Below, piece after piece: positions 22,371 to 33,902 of a stretch of 64,000 nt of DNA (position 1 is its first letter; every line of letters begins with the position of its first letter). The translations under genes were made by a program, and so were the position numbers. This DNA comes from Panicum virgatum (lineage: Eukaryota > Streptophyta > Magnoliopsida > Poales > Poaceae), in the NCBI RefSeq assembly GCF_016808335.1, contig NC_053141.1, positions 28,685,249 through 28,749,248 of the forward strand, in the 5' to 3' direction. Under the pieces are notes generated by a model. The model was given only the letters and a program-made list of their open reading frames with translations. It was not told the DNA's origin and searched no databases.

Positions 22371-22864
22371 GTAAATATAGATTCGAAAAGAGAACGGGAG
22401 AGGATGAGTGAGCGCCATAACCCCCCCCCCCCCACCCTCTCCCCCTCCTCTTACTTTCCCCGTAATGGCTTCTTCTTTGGCTCCAATGTTCCTTCTTTCC
22501 CCTCCCTCGCCAACAAAAGGTAAAAAATAATAATAAAACGAGTGGTCAAATTTGAGATAGAAAAAGTCAAACAAATTATAGTTTGGAATGGAAGGAGTAG
22601 TAAGTTGTTTATTATTTTCTTGCATGAGAGATAATTTGATTGCATGCACATAGGCGTGTTTTTTTGCCTACGTATGTGTGTTGGTATCCCGTGCTTTTCC
22701 TGCATGTTATATGTGTCATTCTATGCTACTCTCACTGGCAAGTTATTCTAACTTTGTCCTAGGTCAAAGTTTGACAATGCAAGTTTATATAAAAAAGGTA
22801 AATACCAAATAAGTATTAGATTCATAGTGAATTGTACAGCATACCTATTTGGTGTTATAAATAT
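22371..22864. other. Intergenic with C13 run and second Stowaway fragment
   Basis: A 13-base C run lies at 22421-22433 in a pyrimidine-rich stretch. A diverged Stowaway right end (TTTGGAATGGAAGGAGTA) lies at about 22584-22601. No gene. Confidence 0.5.
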
Positions 22865-23190
22865 TTAGGACTTGTTCGGTTGCACACGGTTTTATTCCGG
22901 ACCCAGAATGATAGAAACAATAAGAGATATAACAAGAGATCCGAATTTATTCCGGATCAGAAACTACTTGCAATAAAATAAGCTCATAATAGATACAACA
23001 AGAGACCTGGAATCAATCCATGAGTCTAAAGATGGGGAATAAATCCGGGTCTTTCGTTGTATTTATTATGAGCTTATTTTCTTGCAAGTAGTTTTTGACC
23101 CCGAATAAATCCGGATCTCTTATTATATTTCTTATTGTTTCTATCATTCTCAGCCCGAAATAAAACCGTGTGCAACCGAACAAGCCCTTA
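22865..23190. mobile_element. Tourist-like (PIF/Harbinger) MITE, 320 bp
   Basis: Element 22868-23187 with TTA duplications (22865-22867, 23188-23190). Inverted repeats start GGACTTGTTCGGTTGCACAC and are matched at the right end with one mismatch. Almost the whole element is self-complementary (for example AGCTCATAAT near 22982 against ATTATGAGCT near 23066), so it folds into a single long hairpin. Confidence 0.88.
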
Positions 23191-25083
23191 TACTTTTCCA
23201 TACAAAATCTGGTTGAAGTTATGATATAAGTTAGACTGAATTTCGATCACCCAATGCATTATGCATAGGTGTGTAATGTGGCAAAGGCACAACGTCATCT
23301 CCTACAAAATCATGTATATCAAGCAGGTAATTATCCTTGCTAGCTGGACCGGGTTTATTTGGGCGGCCATCCACCACCACCACTCATCTCCTCTCCATAA
23401 TTTTCCTGTTCCATCTCCCACTGCGTCACCTTCCTCCGGTCTGCTCGCAGCTCGCCTCCCTAACAGATTTGCTTCTTATCAATCGACTGATATTTTGTTG
23501 TTGTGTCAATCGACTCTCTGATCCATCGGATTGGAAATGAACGTGCATGATGAATCAGTGTGTAACCAATGTTTTCAGGTGCGCCTGTATACTTCGGGTG
23601 CCCTTTAGGCAGGTCAACCGGTAAGCTGCAATGTCAATCCTTCTATCCCAACGATGTCGCTCCCTTTCCAGTTCTCTCTGTCTCTCACTCTCTCTCATTT
23701 CTCCATCGTGACTCTGCGAGATCCAAATCGAGGGCTCGAGGCAGACGATCCCTGGTGGTAGAGCACAGATCGGACGCACGGGACCTCAGCGGAGTAGAAA
23801 GGGGGGCTGATGCCCAAGCGGTAGAGCGCAGCGACCAGCAGCGCATGGGAGCCGGGACATCCGTGCCACTAGATCCATCCTTCGCGGAGGAGTCAAGTCA
23901 GACCTAGGAGATGATGTAGCAGGCAATGCTGAGGTAGGTCTCGTGGTGCTTGCAATGGTAGATGAGTTTCTTGTTCTTTTATTGTTTAATTTTGGATGTG
24001 ACTAGTGAGTGTGCGTGCTACACATCCGCCGAAACCTGCAGGAGAACAGCGACATTTTCCATCCATCCACGCAACAAGTGAAACATATGCCGAGCATGTC
24101 AATAAGCTGTCTAGCTACCTGCAGAAATCATGTTTGTCTCTAGCTCTTCTCTCTTCCCAAATAGCCCTTGTACAATTTTGAAGTCTTTTCACATGTTAGA
24201 GTGATTCTAAATGCTAGTACTTTTAGTAAATGCTTGATCTTGGCTTAGGGATTGTAAAAGATTGCCACAAGTGCAATTCTGTTGCCAGGAAGAAATAATT
24301 AGATATCAATTTGATTTTTGGGGTGCATCAATATTTTTTTTAGAGAAAAAGGGTGCATCAATGTTCAGTCCTGATGTTTTGTTTCCCGGTTTGCCTTGTT
24401 TATCAGCTATACACTTTCTGCTGGCATAACAAAGCTATCTATCTTTCTGTTGTGCATGTGCCTGTAAAATTAGTAGCTCTGTTGCAGACATTAGTTGTCT
24501 ACTTTTGTTATTGTTTTTTGGCTAATGAAAGAATATTTGAACAAGAAAAAATACCCAATTTACCCTAATTTTACACACTGAACAACTCCTTTCTACTTCA
24601 GTTGTATATTTCATTTATTACTGCTACAGGTCAAGTATTGGTATTCTGGTGCTTTATCTTTCTTTGTAGAGGTGCTTGGACACAAGCAGAATAGCAGATA
24701 GAGATGATTTTAGGTATAATCATTTGTGGTTGTTATGCTTTTAGCTATAGTAAGATAGTCAACTAGGTTTTATCTTGCTTCTTATGATAATCTTATTTAA
24801 CACTGTAAGTTACTAGCATCGCAATATAGTTAATGTCTCACTTGAACTTTTTTTTTTGCTGCAAACTAGCCCAACCATATGCTTAGTATGGGTCTATAAT
24901 AGTCAAACAACAGACCCATTGGTGATGTTAAACCTTGAAACTGAAATTAATAGTGTAAATTTTCATTACCAATTTTTATAATATTTGGTGATGTACCCTT
25001 AGCATTTTTATATCTTAGTTATCCTTTTATAATATTTAGCGATATATCTTAGTTATCCTTTTATAATTTTATTATATTTTCCC
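23191..25083. other. Intergenic; possible untranslated transcript region, no gene supported
   Basis: A pyrimidine-rich, exon-like stretch (23370-23520) and a GC-richer block (23690-23910) resemble 5' exons, with plausible splice sites between them (TTTTCAG at about 23572-23578). The frames are short, compositionally biased and show no domain, so I do not call a gene. The remainder is AT-rich. Confidence 0.4.
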
Positions 25084-25495
25084 ATGTAGTTTGGCTGCCA
25101 CTCGAAAAAACCCACTAGTGTACGCGAAATTTACACTGCAAGCATAGTCTATAAATTTTTTATTGTTCAACTACCGCTTAAAAAACAAACTATAGTGTAA
25201 TTGTTTTAATTTTTATAATGTTTGGTGATGTAGCTTGACTGCCACTTGAAAAACTTACTAGTATATATATAAAGTTTTATACTAATATCAAATTCTATAA
25301 TTTTTTTTAAAAAAATAGATGCACTTGTAAAACAAACTTATAGTGTATCTGATTATGCAATTATTATGTTCAGTGTTGCTGGTGTATGAGCATAGTAGGA
25401 ACTAGTGTATGCCACTCGAAAAACTTACCATGTAGTTTGGCTGCCACTCGAAAAACTCACTAGTGTATGCAAAATTTACACTACAAGCACAATAT
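25084..25495. repeat. Diverged direct repeats beside the palindrome
   Basis: The word 'catgtagtttggctgccactcg' followed by AAAAAC(C/T)CACTAGTGTA and TTTACACT(G/A)CAAGCA occurs at 25084 and 25431, with weaker copies at about 25220 and 25400. Parts of the same material appear on the far side of the palindrome (26700-26840), some in direct and some in inverted orientation, for example 'tactaatatcaaattct' at about 25280 and about 26762. Confidence 0.6.
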
Positions 25496-25500
25496 ATATA

Positions 25501-26666
25501 TAGTAGGTCTATTTAGTACCCTGGATACAAAATAAGCTATTCAGTACCTGAGCTCAATCCGTGGACCCGACCAGACTCCCGCAACCGAGCGCAACACCCC
25601 CACCGGCCCGCCCCCGTCTGGTTCGCCTCGTCCGCACGGTTTTTTTCTCCCCAGCTCGTAATAGTCTAATAGATCGTGGGATCGTGGGAGAATTCGGTTC
25701 ACCGGCGACGCTCTGTTGAGGCGAGGCTCCTGACCTCTCGCGCGAGGTCCTGCGCCGCTGGCTCCCGCGTCGCCCCGGTGGGCTGCATCTCGCGACTCAC
25801 CTCCCGCCGGCGACTCTGGTGACTGGTGAGGCGGGTCTCCTGGTCTCCCCCTCGCGCCGTCCCGGCGAGGTCCTGCGCCGCCGGCTCTCTGGCCGCCCCC
25901 GACCCCCTTGCGCCATCCCGGCGAGGCCCTACGCCGCCGGATCCCGCGCCGCCCCGGCGAGCTGCAGCCTGAACACGTCCGCGTCGGCTGCCGTTTTCAG
26001 AGGTATCCCTGCCCATTCCCCTGGCGAGACACTGCGCCGCCGTGGACCCTCTTGTCGTCCCGTCGATTTTTCATCCCGGGACTTGCCGGGGCGGCATGGG
26101 ATGAAAAATCGACGGGACGACAGGAGGGTCCACGGCGGCGCAGTGTCTCGCCAGGGGAATGGGCAGGGATACCTCTGAAAACGGCAGCCAGCGCGGACGT
26201 GTTCAGGCTGCAGCTCGCCGGGGCGGCGCGGGATCCGACGGCGTAGGGCCTCGCCGGGATGGCGCAAGGGGGTCGGGGGCGGCGAGAGAGCCGGCGGCGC
26301 AGGACCTCGCCGGGCCGGCGCGAGGGGGAGACCAGGAGACCCGCCTCACCAGTCACCAGAGTCGCCGGCGGGAGGTGAGTCGTGAGATGTAGCCCACCGG
26401 GGCGACGCGGGAGCCGGCGGCGCAGGACCTCGCGTGAGAGGTCAGGAGCCTCGCCTCAACAGAGCGTCGCCGGTGAACCGAATTCTCCCACGATCTATTA
26501 GACTATTACGAGCTGGGGAGAAAAAAACCGTGCGGACGAGGCGAACCAGACGGGGGCGGGCCGGTGGGTGTGTTGCGCTCGGTTGCGGGAGTCTGGTCGG
26601 GTCCACGGATTGAGCTCAGGTACTGAATAGCTTATTTTGTATCCAGGGTACTAAATAGACCTACTA
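25501..26666. repeat. Near-perfect 1.17-kb palindrome (inverted repeat, 20-bp spacer)
   Basis: Left arm 25501-26077 and right arm 26098-26666 are reverse complements with only scattered mismatches and small indels. The spacer is 26078-26097. Arms start TAGTAGGTCTATTTAGTACC at the left and its complement at the right; beyond them both sides run into (TA)n. The outer 120 bp are ordinary, the inner 450 bp are extremely GC-rich with internal direct repeats (GCGAGGTCCTGCGCCGCCGG-type). Open frames on the two strands (25908-26246 plus, 25929-26267 minus) are mirror images of each other and are not taken as genes. It could be a foldback transposon, a long-TIR element, or a hairpin RNA locus. Confidence 0.9.
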
Positions 26667-26679
26667 TATATATATACAC

Positions 26680-28408
26680 ACTAGTAAAACTTATAAAAAT
26701 AAAAACGGTCACACTATAATTTTTTTAAGCGGTAGCTGAACAATATATATATATAATTTTATACTAATATCAAATTCTGTAATTAAAAAAAATCAGCTGC
26801 ACTTGTAAAACAAACTAGCATAGTAGGAACTAGCATGATCATCCTGGAGTTAATATGTTGCTCTAAGGGTGTTAAACTATTGATTTTTCAATTTGATTGC
26901 CAAGACCCTTTGTATATGACTTGTTTGTAATGATTTCAGTTAGTTCATTTTCCACTCAAGCATTACCCTTTTTCAATGTATATGATTAAAAAAATAAAAA
27001 ATTATAGTCCCACAAAGTTAATATTATATGTATCCAGATTGCTATAATTTGGTAAACAAAATGGGCCTGTCCTAGGTAACGCAGAATTGAGAGCAATTTT
27101 TATTTTATGAAGATGAAGAAATTTGCTGCTTCTACTCCATAATTTAAACTAATTTTCCCCTCTCTAAAATCTGTTTTGAATCTAAGAATTTTGTTATGCA
27201 AGCTGAACAAAGCAAAGGGGAATCTAATCCTTCTACTGTGAGAATGAAAGTTTTTAAAAATTTCAGAAGGTACTAATCTTTCTTCAGAATTTTGTCCAAA
27301 GCTACATATACTTTGCATATGTGTGTGAAAACTTAGTTTTTTACCGGTTTGTGAGTAGTGTTATTTGGTCCTGTAAACTACTATTTCTTGTTAGATCACT
27401 GAACTCTCCCTCCCTCTTCCTGTATTCTGTGTGGATCACCTAGAGATTAAACATAAATTTCACATAGTTGGGTGCATAATTATAGTCAGTTAGAATAACT
27501 AAATTTTTACTGTTCCGGGATGTGTGATATTATATCCTGACATACAAGCAAATTATTTTTGCATATCATGTGTGTTGTAGCAAATTTTTATTTTGTGACT
27601 GTATGCATGCATTTGCATCATAATGGTTGAATCACAAACAAACCTAATTTCTATCTTAATATGTTCGGTTGGATTTAAACTACCTAGAATGTTCCTATTT
27701 TTTGTTGCTAAGTACTCTGTTCAAATATACATAGATTTACTGTTTAAAATATACTGAGATTTAGCTCCTTTTTCCATGACAAGAGATTTTGACTCTATAT
27801 ATTTTTTAGTTTATGAAATTTTCAGGTTACAAGAAAGAGGTATGGTCATTACTTGATACATTTTTTTTCTTTCACTTGTGGTGATGGCAGGCTGTACTTT
27901 GGAATTTGGCTAGTTGGGTATGTTTGGTTGGATGCAACTATATCTTTTTGATTTTTTTTAAATGTGTAGCTTGATAGCATTCCATTTTATTGCAACAAGT
28001 TCTTAATGGTTGTACAATATACTTTTAGCTATAAATTCTCATGTATTGTACTTGTTTTCAGTTGTAGCTGTGCAATGATTGTCTTTGGAAAATGGTCCAA
28101 AAAACTAGCAGCTACATGCCTACAACATACAACTTGTATTCATGTGTTGTATCTAGAAAATGGTCAAAATAGTAGCTGTAACCCACAACTTGTATGTTTG
28201 TGTTGTATCACGAATAAAAATAGTTCTATTTTTTTTCATAGTTGTTGGTTGTATGTGTGTGTAGGGCATGTTGTTGCTTAGTTTTCTTCTTTCAAAACGT
28301 ACAGTATGGGTATATTTGTTGCTTTAAATGTTAAAAAAAAAAGATAGCAAGCTGTGGTACCAAAGCCTAGCACCTATTGGGTTGCAATGTTTTTTTACAA
28401 GTGTTGGG
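26680..28408. other. AT-rich intergenic DNA, no gene seen
   Basis: Starts with the flank repeats shared with 25080-25490, then unremarkable AT-rich DNA. From about 28050 to 28220 the phrase 'acaacttgtat..atgtgttgtat..(c/t)aaaatgg' is repeated in variants. No frame with domain character. Confidence 0.5.
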
Positions 28409-31133
28409 TTGCATGTCACACCCGGTTTTAAGAACAAAACCGAATGCATATCTATATGTATGCCAGGATCAAGTTTCATACATATAGAGACATTATAAGT
28501 GAATAATCAGTAACAGTATCACGAAAAGGAGAAAAACAACAACTAAAAGACTATCAGACTTATACAGCTTATTCTGGAAACGAATGCTTCAAACTTCATA
28601 GGCAATCGGTTGGGGGTTGCGTACGCCTAGAACTCAGCAACATCTTCAACAGACTTCACCACAACATTCTCCTTCTGAGCAGCAGTAAGCAAGTGTGAGT
28701 ACACTTATGGTTGGTACTCAGCAAGGCCACAAGAAATAACCAGAATATGATTTGAGCTCATCTTTAAGTTAAATTAATCATGTGAGGGTCCAAGCCGCTC
28801 TTAACCGTGAGCACGGCTGATATATCAGTTTTACACTCTGCAGAGGTTGTACACTTTCACCACAATTCGCGTAAAAGTTCCGAAGAACTTTGAACCCAAC
28901 CACACAATGTGCTAGCTAGGCACAATACCACACTTTCGAGGTGTGATTGCATAGGGACGCTACGAGGCTTTTACAAAGATTCACTAACCCGTGACAATCC
29001 GCTAAGGTTTCAAGCCAAAGTGGTCATAACACTGTCCTAATGAGGTGGTACCTTGCCAAAGGACCATTAAACAATACCAATTGCCCCAAAAGGACCGACT
29101 TATACCCCATCGATGCATCCCCTCTTGCCCTTTCGGTAAGACTGTCACAAGCTAGAGTCTCTAATTAATCAGCCAAGACCAGAGCCATGTAGTATTATGG
29201 TTGTACGGTTTTCTTGGGTGGTTCTCCATGTTCCAATTAAATCATCATAATACTCTTGTAAATAAACATAGACAGAAAGATGGTTAGGGTCACTTGTCTT
29301 TCTCCAATGAAAAGCTACTCTTACTGCTCTTCAGCTTTTGCTCACTGGGAATTCTTGATCTTCAATCCTCGAACGGTGATTCTTCTACTCGAAGCGATCA
29401 ACGAGCAAACATACAAAGCAAACAAAAAAATACAACTAAGAACAATACACCAAACAAAAGAAAAGCTTTAAGAGAGAGTACTAAAGGATAAGGCTTGCTG
29501 CTACGGTTACGAGAGCGCAAGAAACACGGAAAACGGAACTAAAACGGCGATTCTATAGACTAAACGGTGCTTCAGGGATATAGTAGCGATTAAATAAAAG
29601 GTTAAGGACTAACAAAAAAGATTTGTAAGACACAATAAAGTGTGCTCACAAAGGATAAAAAGGTTATAAAGCTATTGCACACGTCACAAGGATCACGTGA
29701 GCGCAAGAATCGATGAAAACGAAGCTAAAACAGAGAAGTTATAGCTAAAACAAGGTTCTAGGGGCTTATTTGTAAATATTTTGAAAGAACAGGGCTCTGG
29801 GTAAAGAAATCGAGGACTAAAACAAGATTAAACCTAAACTTTAAGGGCTAGCTTGAAAAACTACAGGCTTAGGATGGCGGGTTCTATTTTAGAAAAGTCT
29901 AGGGTTCTTTCTGCAAACAAAAGGGCCTAAACAGAAATACTTTTGCACAGAGCAGGACATCGCGTTGATTTTAAGTAAACAGAGGGGCTCTTTTGCAAAG
30001 TGGACTAGGGTTGACCGGTATAAGGTTTAGTTGACCGGCTTTAGATCTAATCTAGGCCGTTGGATCTAATCTGAACGGCTCGCTCGGGTTCAATCTCGAT
30101 GAGATCTAATCTCATCCACCAATCTTGGATTGGACGGCTCTGGGCAAAGGGGGCAAACGGCGGCGCGCGACGGCGGATCGCCGGCGTAAGGCCGGAACGG
30201 CCTTTCGGCGCTTGATTCGAACCGGGCTCGGGTCAGGGAGCATGCGCGCAACGCGGCAAAACGATCTAGAGGGTCGGGTGCGCGAGTTGGAGGCCGGGCA
30301 AGGGCGCTCCACGGCGAGCGGCGGCTCGGACTACGCCGGCGAGCTATCTCGCGCGAAGGGAAGCAAAAGGGAGGGGAAACCGGGTCGGCGTCAAGCCCTA
30401 CCTTGCTGGGAAGCTTCGGAGGAGGCTCGGGCGTCGAGGAGAGTAACGGAGCGGTGGCGCAAAGGCGGCAACCGAGCTCGATTCCGACAATGGCGGCTCG
30501 AACTAGGGTTTTGGCAAGCGGGGAGGCGGCGGCTTCGGTTCAGGGTCTAGGGGGGTTCGTGCGGTCCTTTTTATAGGGGTGGCCGGCCGTCTCGGCATGA
30601 GGGCCAAGGCAGGGGAGCTCGTAGCCGGGCCGGACTCGGGCTTGGCTAGAGTTCTACCCGCGCACGGGAGGAAGAAGCATCCTATAGGCGGGGCCCGCTG
30701 GCAGTGAGCGTGAGAGAGGGGAGGGAGGGGGCGTCAGGCTGGGCCGGTGGGGAAAGTTTTGGGCCGACTTAGGTTGGGCTGCGGGAGAGAAAAGAAAGAG
30801 AGAGTTTGGGCTGGGCTGAAAAGAGGGGGAAAGGTTTCTTCTTTTTTTTTGAACAATTGATTCAAACAATTCAATTCAAATTTGAATTCAAAGAATTCAG
30901 TTTCAAAATGGAACTCAAACAATAAAACCATGCGAGGCAACATGAATGCAACACAGATAACAAATTAATCTAATTTATTTAGGAAACAACAAATTGTTTT
31001 AGTAACCATATACTAAATTCCCTATAAAGAAAATAAAGTGTTGGGAAAATTTTAAAATTATAAGAAAATTATTATTTTATTTTTAATTTTAATCACATCC
31101 TGAAATCCAAAAATTTCAAGGTGTGACATTGCA
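28409..31133 (+). mobile_element. Solo LTR, 2.7 kb, with TTGCA target duplication
   Basis: Element 28414-31128 begins TGTCACACCCGG and ends GGTGTGACA, a 9-bp terminal inverted repeat. Both flanks are TTGCA (28409-28413, 31129-31133). No internal retrotransposon domain exists between the ends, so it is a single LTR left by recombination. A TATA-like CTTTTTATAGG lies at about 30568-30578. A GC-rich part (30100-30650) yields open frames (30112-30550) that are compositional. Style and length fit Tekay/Del Gypsy elements; 51385-54134 is a diverged relative. Confidence 0.9.
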
Positions 31134-31611
31134 ATGTTAAAACCTGCTAACAGGACGAGAGAAATGTGCCTAAAACAACCCACAACAGCTTAACGGGTTT
31201 GCAACAGGCAAACAGTGTACCGTTAGTCATACCAGGCGTGCGGCGCGCAAAGACAAAAGAAGTGTGGACCTGTATGCGTGTAGGCTGTAGAGTATAAGTT
31301 TTGGTTGGCTATCGCGTGGTGGGAAAAGGTGATTAACGGAAAACATAAATATCAATCGATTGACAAGGAGACACATCCCCTCCCTAAACCCCGGGGTGAA
31401 CCCCTGGCCTGCGAATCAAGGAAACAAAAACGACAAAACCCCGGTCTGCTCGCCTTCCTCCGCCAACCCCAACCGCTCCAGCTGTCCAGCATCCAGGCCA
31501 AACTCACCAACCAGGCAACCACTCCCACCCCCCGCCTGGCCGCCTCCACCTCCATCCCTCCCTCTCCCGCGCCGCCGCGCGGAGCCTCTCGAGCCTAGGG
31601 TTCCCGCTCCC
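31134..31611 (+). promoter_or_regulatory. Upstream region and 5' leader of the first membrane-protein gene
   Basis: AT-neutral DNA passing into a pyrimidine-rich leader (31440-31570, CCTCC and CCTCT words) of the sort found in grass 5' UTRs. CCTAGGGTTCCC (31594-31605) lies just before the ATG and resembles a telo-box (AAACCCTA on the other strand), also seen before the third gene of this set. No clear TATA box identified. Confidence 0.4.
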
Positions 31612-32331
31612 ATGGCGCTCCCCTTCCCCTCGCACCCCGCGTTCGCCTCCCTGGCCGCTGCGTGCGCGGTCCTCGTCGGCGTCGCATTCGCGTCCGTACG
31701 GGGCTGGATTCGCCCCTACGGCCGGACCTACGCGGCCGGGGTGGTCATCGGCACGCTGCTCGGCACCAACGCCTTCGTCCTATACACCGACGACGCCCCC
31801 GAGGTTCGTGTCGTGGCGGCCGGACTCGGGCTGACCCCCCCTTCCCCCTCCGCTTTCCTCGCCTCCCGGAATTTGTCGCGCGCCGGATTAATTTGTGGGT
31901 TTCGTGTGGCGATGGTTGGGTTTTGGTTCCCATGGCAGGCCCGCGTGAAGGCCGCGGCGGAGCGCCTCCTGATCGACGGCGAGTACGCCTGGCCGCTCCT
32001 GCTCGTCGTCGCTGGCTGCGTCCTCGGCTGCGTCGTCGTGTCCGTCTTCCGCGCCTGCGTGGAGGCCTCCGGGAGGAGGAGGCGGAGGATGGTGCCGCTC
32101 GTTCCTGGAAGGAGCGCGCGCGCTGGGCGGAGGGCTACTGGCTGCGGTTGGCGCACCCTTGTGGAGCCTGTGCTCTTCTTTGCCTCTGTTTGGGCATGCG
32201 TCTACTGCATCCCTGGCGTGGCCGGCGGCCACATTGCTGCTATGCCGAAGGGCGGGGATCCTGCAGGTGCTGGCATAGTGTGTGATCATCCAAGGTATGA
32301 GTCATCTCTGAGTGATCTCATCCGGTTCTGA
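31612..32331 (+). CDS. Four-pass membrane protein, paralogue 1, about 194 aa
   Basis: Family not recognised by name. Exon 1 is 31612-31803 and exon 2 31939-32331, with a 135-bp intron (GAG|GTTCGT...GGCAG|GCC, phase 0). Predicted membrane segments: about 9-31, 42-60, 83-104 and 146-166. Between segments 3 and 4 is a basic stretch (SGRRRRRM). Segment 4 carries LVEPVLFFASVWACVYCIP, which matches LVLFLFSVWTCVYTFP in the 42.5-kb gene; an ER(L/F)L...(Y)(A/V)WP word also matches just after the intron in both. No signal peptide or catalytic motif. The start is the only ATG in good context (CCATGG). The intron keeps the frame and has no stop, so a retained-intron form of 239 aa is possible. The end is uncertain: a donor (CCAAG|GTATGA, 32295) could extend the transcript to a distant exon. 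Confidence 0.7.
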   Translation: MALPFPSHPAFASLAAACAVLVGVAFASVRGWIRPYGRTYAAGVVIGTLLGTNAFVLYTDDAPEVRVVAAGLGLTPPSPSAFLASRNLSRAGLICGFRVAMVGFWFPWQARVKAAAERLLIDGEYAWPLLLVVAGCVLGCVVVSVFRACVEASGRRRRRMVPLVPGRSARAGRRATGCGWRTLVEPVLFFASVWACVYCIPGVAGGHIAAMPKGGDPAGAGIVCDHPRYESSLSDLIRF

Positions 32332-33207
32332 ACTTCTGATGATTTGGTTATTTGCATACCTGCAAAGCTCGATTTGAATTGCTGGCGTGTAGTTGAGATA
32401 GCAGAGAAGTTTCCAAATGGTTAGTGCCTAGTTTTCTGCATTGTCTGCTTGGATGCAATGCTTGTTTGTGTTTAGGGAATACAGGATACTCTTTAGCGCT
32501 GGTGTACACCAGTTTGAATGTTAGTTATGTATATCATGGATGCTTAATTTTATTTCTGCTAGATTACTCTACTCACCACTTGACTGAGCATAAGCAAAAC
32601 CTGGGTTGAGCTTGGTATATCTCATCTCATTGGATGTCTAGCTTGCTGTTTGTGCTTCTCTGTTTACTAGAAAGGTGGTAGAACTTCTCACCTTCTAATG
32701 TACACTGATGGAAAGTTTTCCTTAAAATGTTTGCTCCATGAATGGAAAGTTTGCCTTGAAAGCTTGTGTTCACTAACTGCTTCGTACGTTTATTGCAACA
32801 GTGGTATTAACTCTTCTTCCAGTTAATGGATCGTTTGTGTCCAATTTTGCATTCCTGCAAGCATGTGTTAGATTGACATTGACTGGCTAGCTGAAGTAGA
32901 ATGAGAGTGTCCAAAGTTTGTATCTAGTCTTGTGTACTTTTTGTTGGCCTCATTGGATGGCCTCGTGTACACCAATCTGATTGTTGACAATGATGTTTTA
33001 TTTCTGCTCGTTCGTGCTACTTCGATGCAAGTTAGCATTGCTTCTAATGGAATCATCACTTGCTTGAGCATAAGAAAAACTAGAGTCAAACTTTTTGTAT
33101 ATATCATTTCTCATCTCATTAGATGGTTTGCTGTTTGTACTTCTCTGTTCGTAAATGTGCATTCCTACAAGCTTGAGTTAATTTGATCTTAACTAGAAAT
33201 TGTGAAG
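32332..33207 (+). repeat. 3' region with degenerate tandem repeats
   Basis: No coding. A unit of the type GTGTACACCA...CATCTCATT(G)GATG...GCTTGCTGTTTGT...CTTCTCTGTT occurs at about 32500-32680 and 32945-33150, and a third copy lies at about 34005-34140 beyond the solo LTR. Probably 3' UTR or intron of the preceding gene. Confidence 0.55.
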
Positions 33208-33902
33208 TTTCCTGTTGGGATCTTTGCTTCTTAGATGCCCAGACATGGAGCATGAACAGTAGGAAAGATGACAATGAAAGCAAATGTCGAACTCTCCAAT
33301 AGTAATTAGAAAATTCAACCCTTTACACTGTGGAGAGAGGGGGCTATTTATACCCCTAGCCCTCGGCCAGGGTTTCCTAAATTGCCCCCTCCCAACTCAT
33401 TTACAGCTCACTCTTAGCCGGTTCCTGGGTAAAATTACAAGATGAGAGGTTTACAAATCCGACCTTCTCAAATATTCACGTTTTACTCGCATGTCTACAA
33501 TCGACGAAGGTTACAGCAACCTTCGGGTACCTCCGGGAGTTTGAGCCATGAAGGTTTCATGAACGAGCAAACAACCGTCATCTTCGCTCCCGGCGGTGAT
33601 CTCTTTTCCCGAAGGTCTTGGCCTTCGAGCTTATGCTTCCAGGTAGCCATTTGTCACCTTCGTCCCCCGAAGGTGAGCACCGAAGGTCTTGCTCTTAGAC
33701 CTTTTGCTCCCGTCCGGCGGTTTGTTTCCTTCGCCCACCGAAGGTTGTCACCGAAGGTCTTGGTTTTTAAGCTTGTGCTTCTGAGTGATCCTTCGTCACC
33801 TTCGGGTACGCTTACCCTCCTCTCGTTGGAGCCCTGCAAAAGAGTTAGGGAGCATTTCCGAGGGTAGGAGCTTGTCCCGGAGGTCCAATCCCCAACATTT
33901 CC
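33208..33902. mobile_element. Solo LTR, 685 bp, with TTTCC target duplication
   Basis: Element 33213-33897 starts TGTTGGGATC and ends ATCCCCAACA, a 7-bp terminal inverted repeat. Flanks are TTTCC on both sides (33208-33212, 33898-33902). Inside, CGAAGGT and its complement recur many times between 33500 and 33810. The inserted DNA lies in the 3' region of the first membrane-protein gene. A TATA-like CTATTTATACC lies at about 33351-33361, which would fit plus orientation. Confidence 0.9.

Noticed and set aside
23805..23840. tRNA-like word 'gcccaagcggtagagcgc'
   Set aside because: No acceptor stem, anticodon arm or TpsiC arm could be folded around it.
23569..23907. A 112-codon plus-strand frame and TTTTCAG acceptor as a gene
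   Set aside because: Biased composition (Ser/Arg) and no domain. It could be a non-coding exon, but nothing in the sequence decides.
25699..26392. Pairs of 105-119 codon frames on both strands
   Set aside because: They are mirror images created by the palindrome (the same translation appears on plus and minus strands), so they are not independent genes.
30112..30869. Frames in the GC-rich part of the 2.7-kb solo LTR
   Set aside because: Inside an LTR with fixed ends and target duplication; no recognisable domain.
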